Assembly: GCA_963784575.1 (NCBI GenBank)
Contig: CAWARU010000001.1
Span: 2,046,001-2,110,000, forward strand
Direction: 5' to 3'
Source of the DNA: CAWARU01 sp963784575
GTDB lineage: Bacteria > Pseudomonadota > Gammaproteobacteria > UBA6186 > Azoamicaceae
DNA: 64,000 nucleotides
Both the position numbers and the translations under genes were made by a program. The notes beneath the pieces were generated by a model that worked only from the letters and a program-made list of their open reading frames with translations, was not told the DNA's origin and ran no database searches. This document shows, one piece after another, positions 60,938 through 64,000 of this stretch; the stretch's first letter is position 1; each line of letters opens with the position of its first letter.

Positions 60938-61987
60938 ATGCAACGTAAAGCAGTAGCACTTATTTCCGGCGGACTCGATTCTATGTTGGCTGCAAAGGCC
61001 ATTCTGAACCAAGGCATCCATGTCGAAGGCATCAATTTTTTTACTGGTTTTTGTGTAGAAGGGCACACACATGCAATTCGCAAGCAACATAAAGAAAAAC
61101 AAAAAAGAAACAATGCTCTTTGGGTTGCAGAACAGCTCAATATTAAGCTTCACATTATAGATATTGTGGAAGAGTATAAAGACATTGTCATTAATCCCAA
61201 ATATGGCTTTGGCGCAAATTTAAATCCTTGCTTGGATTGTAAAATATTTATGATCCGAAAAGCTAAGGACTGGATGCTGGAAAATGATTTTGATTTCATT
61301 ATCACTGGCGAAGTCGTTGGACAAAGACCCAAATCACAACGCAAGTACCTCATGCCAATCGTTGCCAAAGAATCTGGCGCAGAAGATCGTTTACTCCGAC
61401 CTCTCTCTGCAAGAAATCTCGCACCAAGTTTTCCTGAAAGAATGGGCTGGATAGATCGCGAAAAATTATTCAAGTTTTCAGGTCGAAATCGCAGACCTCA
61501 AATGGACCTTGCCGCAGAATATGGCATTGCAGATTATGCACAACCCGCCGGAGGTTGTTGTTTTTTAACCAATGAACACTATTCCTCTAAATTAAAAGAT
61601 CTCTGGCAAAGCCGCGGTACAAAAATGTATAGCTTAGACGATATATTGTTGTTGAAAGTTGGTCGGCATCTTCGTCCCATGCCGCATTTTAAATTAATCA
61701 TTGGAAGAGAAGAGGGAGAAAATGATTATCTCGAAAGCTATCGCTATGCCTTTACGCATCTCAAGCCAGAAAGTCATACCGGTCCTACCGCTCTCATAGA
61801 AGGTCAAAACATCGGAGCCGAAGAGCTGCATCTCGCTGCTCGAATAGTAGCGCGTTTTTGCAACGGCCGTAACGAACCCTCTGTGACTGTTAGCATCGGG
61901 TTCCCCGAGCAAGATGATCAAGAAAGCCGAACTTTGGAGATTCAGCCGCTGCCCGCAGAAGAATTATTGGAAAGCTGGTATTTATGA
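60938..61987 (+). CDS. PP-loop ATP pyrophosphatase, MnmA/ThiI-like
   Basis: A 349-residue cytosolic enzyme with the PP-loop SGGLDS (residues 10-15) and a Cys pair in ANLNPCLDCKIFM. This is the MnmA/ThiI-type thiolation site layout. A later GGCCFL segment and a C-terminal domain of about 120 residues follow. It should activate a tRNA nucleoside with ATP and add sulfur. A TusA-like gene starts 42 bases downstream on the same strand and would supply sulfur. Its substrate is unknown; it does not look like housekeeping MnmA because the length and start differ. Confidence 0.82.
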   Translation: MQRKAVALISGGLDSMLAAKAILNQGIHVEGINFFTGFCVEGHTHAIRKQHKEKQKRNNALWVAEQLNIKLHIIDIVEEYKDIVINPKYGFGANLNPCLDCKIFMIRKAKDWMLENDFDFIITGEVVGQRPKSQRKYLMPIVAKESGAEDRLLRPLSARNLAPSFPERMGWIDREKLFKFSGRNRRPQMDLAAEYGIADYAQPAGGCCFLTNEHYSSKLKDLWQSRGTKMYSLDDILLLKVGRHLRPMPHFKLIIGREEGENDYLESYRYAFTHLKPESHTGPTALIEGQNIGAEELHLAARIVARFCNGRNEPSVTVSIGFPEQDDQESRTLEIQPLPAEELLESWYL

Positions 61988-62029
61988 TGTCCTACCAGAA
62001 TATAAGAAATACAAAGAGTTTTAACAGCC

Positions 62030-62254
62030 ATGAAGCAACATAAAGTTTTAGATGTCCGTAAGCTACTTTGCCCCCTGCCTGTCATCAGAGTAAGTCAGCA
62101 AATTAAATTTTTAGAGAAAGGGGATCTCTTAGAAGTATTAGCCACTGACAGAGGGGTATTGTATGACATACCTGCTTGGTGCCGTATTCATGGTTATACT
62201 GTCTCCAAAACGTCTGAAATTCGAAATGAAATTCATATCGAAATCGTAGTATAA
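62030..62254 (+). CDS. TusA-like sulfur-carrier protein
   Basis: A 74-residue protein with the TusA motif LLCPLPVI (Cys14 active site) and the alpha/beta pattern of the TusA/SirA family. It follows the PP-loop gene by 42 bases and precedes glnA by 44. It probably passes persulfide sulfur to the PP-loop enzyme. It could be a paralogue rather than tusA itself. Confidence 0.88.
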   Translation: MKQHKVLDVRKLLCPLPVIRVSQQIKFLEKGDLLEVLATDRGVLYDIPAWCRIHGYTVSKTSEIRNEIHIEIVV

Positions 62255-62298
62255 TTTGAATACTATTTCATTTGCCTAATGGGCAGGGAGGATCTGAT

Positions 62299-63711
62299 AT
62301 GTTATCTATTAAAAAGATATTAGGACTTATCACTGAAAAAAATATCAAATTTGTTGATCTGCGTTTTACCGATACTCGAGGTAAAGAACAACATGTCACC
62401 GTGCCTGCTCAAACTGTCGATGAAAATTTTTTCAATGAGGGCAAAATGTTCGATGGTTCTTCCATCGCAGGATGGAAAGAGATCTGTGAATCAGACATGC
62501 TATTGATGCCAGATCCAACAACTCCCGTTCTAGATCCCTTCTACAAAGAAATCACTCTAAATATTCGCTGCGATGTGCTGGAACCTATCAACAAGGAGGG
62601 TTATGAACGCGACCCGCGTTCTGTGGCAAAAAGAGCAGAGTCTTATCTCGAGTCTACAGGTATTGCTGATAAAATATATTTTGGTCCTGAACCCGAATTT
62701 TTTATCCTAGATGATGCGCGTTGGCATATCAGCATGAACAGTGCTTATTATTCGGTAGACTCACATGAAGCAGCTTGGAATTCTGGCAAAGCTATGGAAA
62801 AAGGCAATATTGGCCATCGTCCTAATGTGAAAGGGGGCTACTTCCCAGTGCCGCCTGTTGATTCTTCTCAGGATATTAGATCATCCATTTGCTTGATTTT
62901 AGAACAGCTCGGCATCAAAGTAGAAGCCCATCATCATGAAGTTGCCACTGGTAATCAAAACGAAATCTCTACACAATATAATTCCCTGGTGAATAAAGCA
63001 GATGAAATTCAACTGTTAAAGTATGTTATCCACAATGTTGCTCATTCTTATGGAAAGACAGCAACTTTCATGCCTAAACCTATTATGGGGGATAATGGCA
63101 ATGGCATGCATTGTCATATTTCACTTGCAAAAAATGGTGAAAATCTTTTCATGGGAAATGGCTATTCGGGCCTTTCTGAAACCGCTTTGTATTTTATTGG
63201 CGGAATATTACATCATGCACGAGCTATTAATGCGTTTACCAATAGCACAACCAACAGTTACAAACGCTTAGTTCCTGGATTCGAAGCGCCGGTACTGTTA
63301 TGTTATTCTGCAAGAAACCGATCCGCTGCAATTCGAATTCCACACGTCGTAAATCCCAAAGGAAGGCGTATTGAAGTTCGTTTCCCAGACGCAGCCACCA
63401 ATCCCTATCTCGCTTTCTCTGCGCTGCTGATGGCAGGCATGAGTGGCATACGGCAAAAAATTCATCCAGGCCCTGCTTTGGACAAGGATTTATATGGTTT
63501 AACAGAGGAAGAAACCAATAAGATTCCGAGGGTCTGCATTTCATTGAATCGCGCTATTGAGGCTTTGGATGAAGACAGGGATTTTCTGAAGGAAGGCGGG
63601 GTTTTCAGTGACGATCTTATTGATGGGTATATTAAGTTGAAGAGGGCTGAAATTAAGCGGCTGCTTGCCACAACCCATCCTGTAGAATTTGAAATGTATT
63701 ATAGTCTGTGA
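62299..63711 (+). CDS. glnA: Glutamine synthetase type I
   Basis: A 470-residue enzyme that makes glutamine from glutamate, ammonia and ATP. EMLFDGSS-like (KMFDGSSIAGWK), GNGMHCH and NRSAAIRIP motifs are intact, and KDLYGL carries the adenylylation Tyr of class I-beta enzymes, so GlnE-type control is possible. ATG 62299 is preferred: GGGAGG lies just upstream, and TTG 62272 in frame is unlikely. No sigma-54/NtrC box is seen, since only 44 bases separate it from the TusA-like gene. Confidence 0.96.
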   Translation: MLSIKKILGLITEKNIKFVDLRFTDTRGKEQHVTVPAQTVDENFFNEGKMFDGSSIAGWKEICESDMLLMPDPTTPVLDPFYKEITLNIRCDVLEPINKEGYERDPRSVAKRAESYLESTGIADKIYFGPEPEFFILDDARWHISMNSAYYSVDSHEAAWNSGKAMEKGNIGHRPNVKGGYFPVPPVDSSQDIRSSICLILEQLGIKVEAHHHEVATGNQNEISTQYNSLVNKADEIQLLKYVIHNVAHSYGKTATFMPKPIMGDNGNGMHCHISLAKNGENLFMGNGYSGLSETALYFIGGILHHARAINAFTNSTTNSYKRLVPGFEAPVLLCYSARNRSAAIRIPHVVNPKGRRIEVRFPDAATNPYLAFSALLMAGMSGIRQKIHPGPALDKDLYGLTEEETNKIPRVCISLNRAIEALDEDRDFLKEGGVFSDDLIDGYIKLKRAEIKRLLATTHPVEFEMYYSL

Positions 63712-63765
63712 GACCCAAAATCCGGATTTTTCGCACTGTATTTACGTTTTTTTAAGGAGAACTTT

Positions 63766-64000
63766 ATGAATTTTAAAAAAAGTTTTAACATAAGTTTAAT
63801 TATATTATTTTCTTTATCTTCAGGGAGTGTTCTTGCAACCCAAACCTTCAGCGATACCTCAAATCAATTATACGAAAAACCACCTGCTAACACGACTATC
63901 ATTAATACCGGACGACCAGCCGCTCCCACAGCGAATCCAAACAATCCCACGTCCACCGCGGCTAAAAAACCTGAGCCAATTCCGCATTATACTATAGAAA
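63766..64000 (+). CDS. Start of a secreted protein, truncated by the window end
   Basis: An open frame of 78 codons runs to the window edge. TTAAGGAG precedes ATG 63766. The N-terminus is a likely Sec signal (SLIILFSLSSGSVLA), and the next part is Thr/Asn/Pro-rich (AAPTANPNNPTSTAAKKP), a linker rather than a fold. I do not recognise it; the rest is outside the window. Confidence 0.7.
   Translation, partial: MNFKKSFNISLIILFSLSSGSVLATQTFSDTSNQLYEKPPANTTIINTGRPAAPTANPNNPTSTAAKKPEPIPHYTIE

Noticed and set aside
63712..63740. Palindrome AAAATCCGGATTTT after glnA as a terminator.
   Set aside because: It has only a four-base loop of CCGG with an A/T stem and no GC stem; too weak.
1..64000. tRNA, rRNA, CRISPR arrays or insertion sequences.
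   Set aside because: No TTCGANNCC-type T-arm plus cloverleaf, no spaced repeat array, no transposase motif found by reading both strands.

Overview
The window looks like a chromosomal segment of a low-GC gammaproteobacterium. Housekeeping genes and their order support this: murI, metK-ahcY, rsmE, gshB-ruvX, the block yibN-grxC-secB-gpsA, glnA, a Pil-Chp chemosensory operon next to gshB, and a complete-looking MSHA-type pilus locus. Eukaryote-like repeat proteins (ankyrin, Sel1, LRR) and several orphan effector-like ORFs suggest a host- or amoeba-associated bacterium, perhaps of the Legionellales/Coxiellales/Berkiella kind. That placement is inference; the exact taxon cannot be read from the sequence. 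I see no rRNA, tRNA, CRISPR array or intact insertion sequence.

Layout. 1-10.5 kb is accessory: murI, a secreted ankyrin protein, a two-motif 2H-phosphoesterase-like protein, a 1329-residue Sel1-repeat protein, an AAA-ATPase-like/PD-(D/E)XK protein and a lipoprotein. 10.5-15 kb holds a small unknown gene and a decayed chemosensory cluster on the minus strand: truncated HAMP-array protein, CheW fragment, CheY, frameshifted CheB, Hpt-CheC fusion and CheC. 15-22 kb is metabolic (thiolase, EamA exporter, MATCAP/DUF1704 protein, metK, ahcY). 22-26.5 kb is accessory again: an RHH regulator with GTAAT boxes upstream, an unknown gene, a lone type IV pilin, an LRR protein and a deaminase-like protein. 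26.5-34.7 kb has rsmE, a minus-strand pilI-pilJ-chpA-chpC operon, and divergent gshB-ruvX. 34.7-56.9 kb is one long minus-strand MSHA pilus locus (mshI, pilN-like, mshJ, K, L, N, E, G, three major-type pilins, mshC, D, O, P and three tandem mshQ-like genes). 57-64 kb has an L,D-transpeptidase, a tiny Cys-rich lipoprotein, gpsA-secB-grxC-yibN, a PP-loop ATPase with a TusA-like partner, glnA, and the start of a secreted protein.

How the parts work together. The MSHA locus builds a surface pilus: MshE ATPase with an N-terminal c-di-GMP-binding type domain, MshG platform, MshI/PilN/MshJ/MshK alignment complex, MshL secretin, MshN TPR protein, pilins and tip-like MshQ proteins. The nearby Pil-Chp system (PilI, PilJ, ChpA, ChpC) is the kind of system that controls type IV pili. 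The second chemosensory cluster at 11-15 kb has lost its kinase and most of its receptor, and looks like a relict in which Hpt/CheC parts survive.

Most interesting points: the deaminase-fold candidate at 25.7 kb, the Hpt-CheC fusion within a decaying chemosensory locus, the 2H-phosphoesterase candidate, the triplicated mshQ genes, long near-perfect palindromes (33171-33235 and 10995-11056), and the GTAAT-box array upstream of the RHH gene. Degenerate short tandem repeats at gene ends and in intergenic DNA recur throughout.
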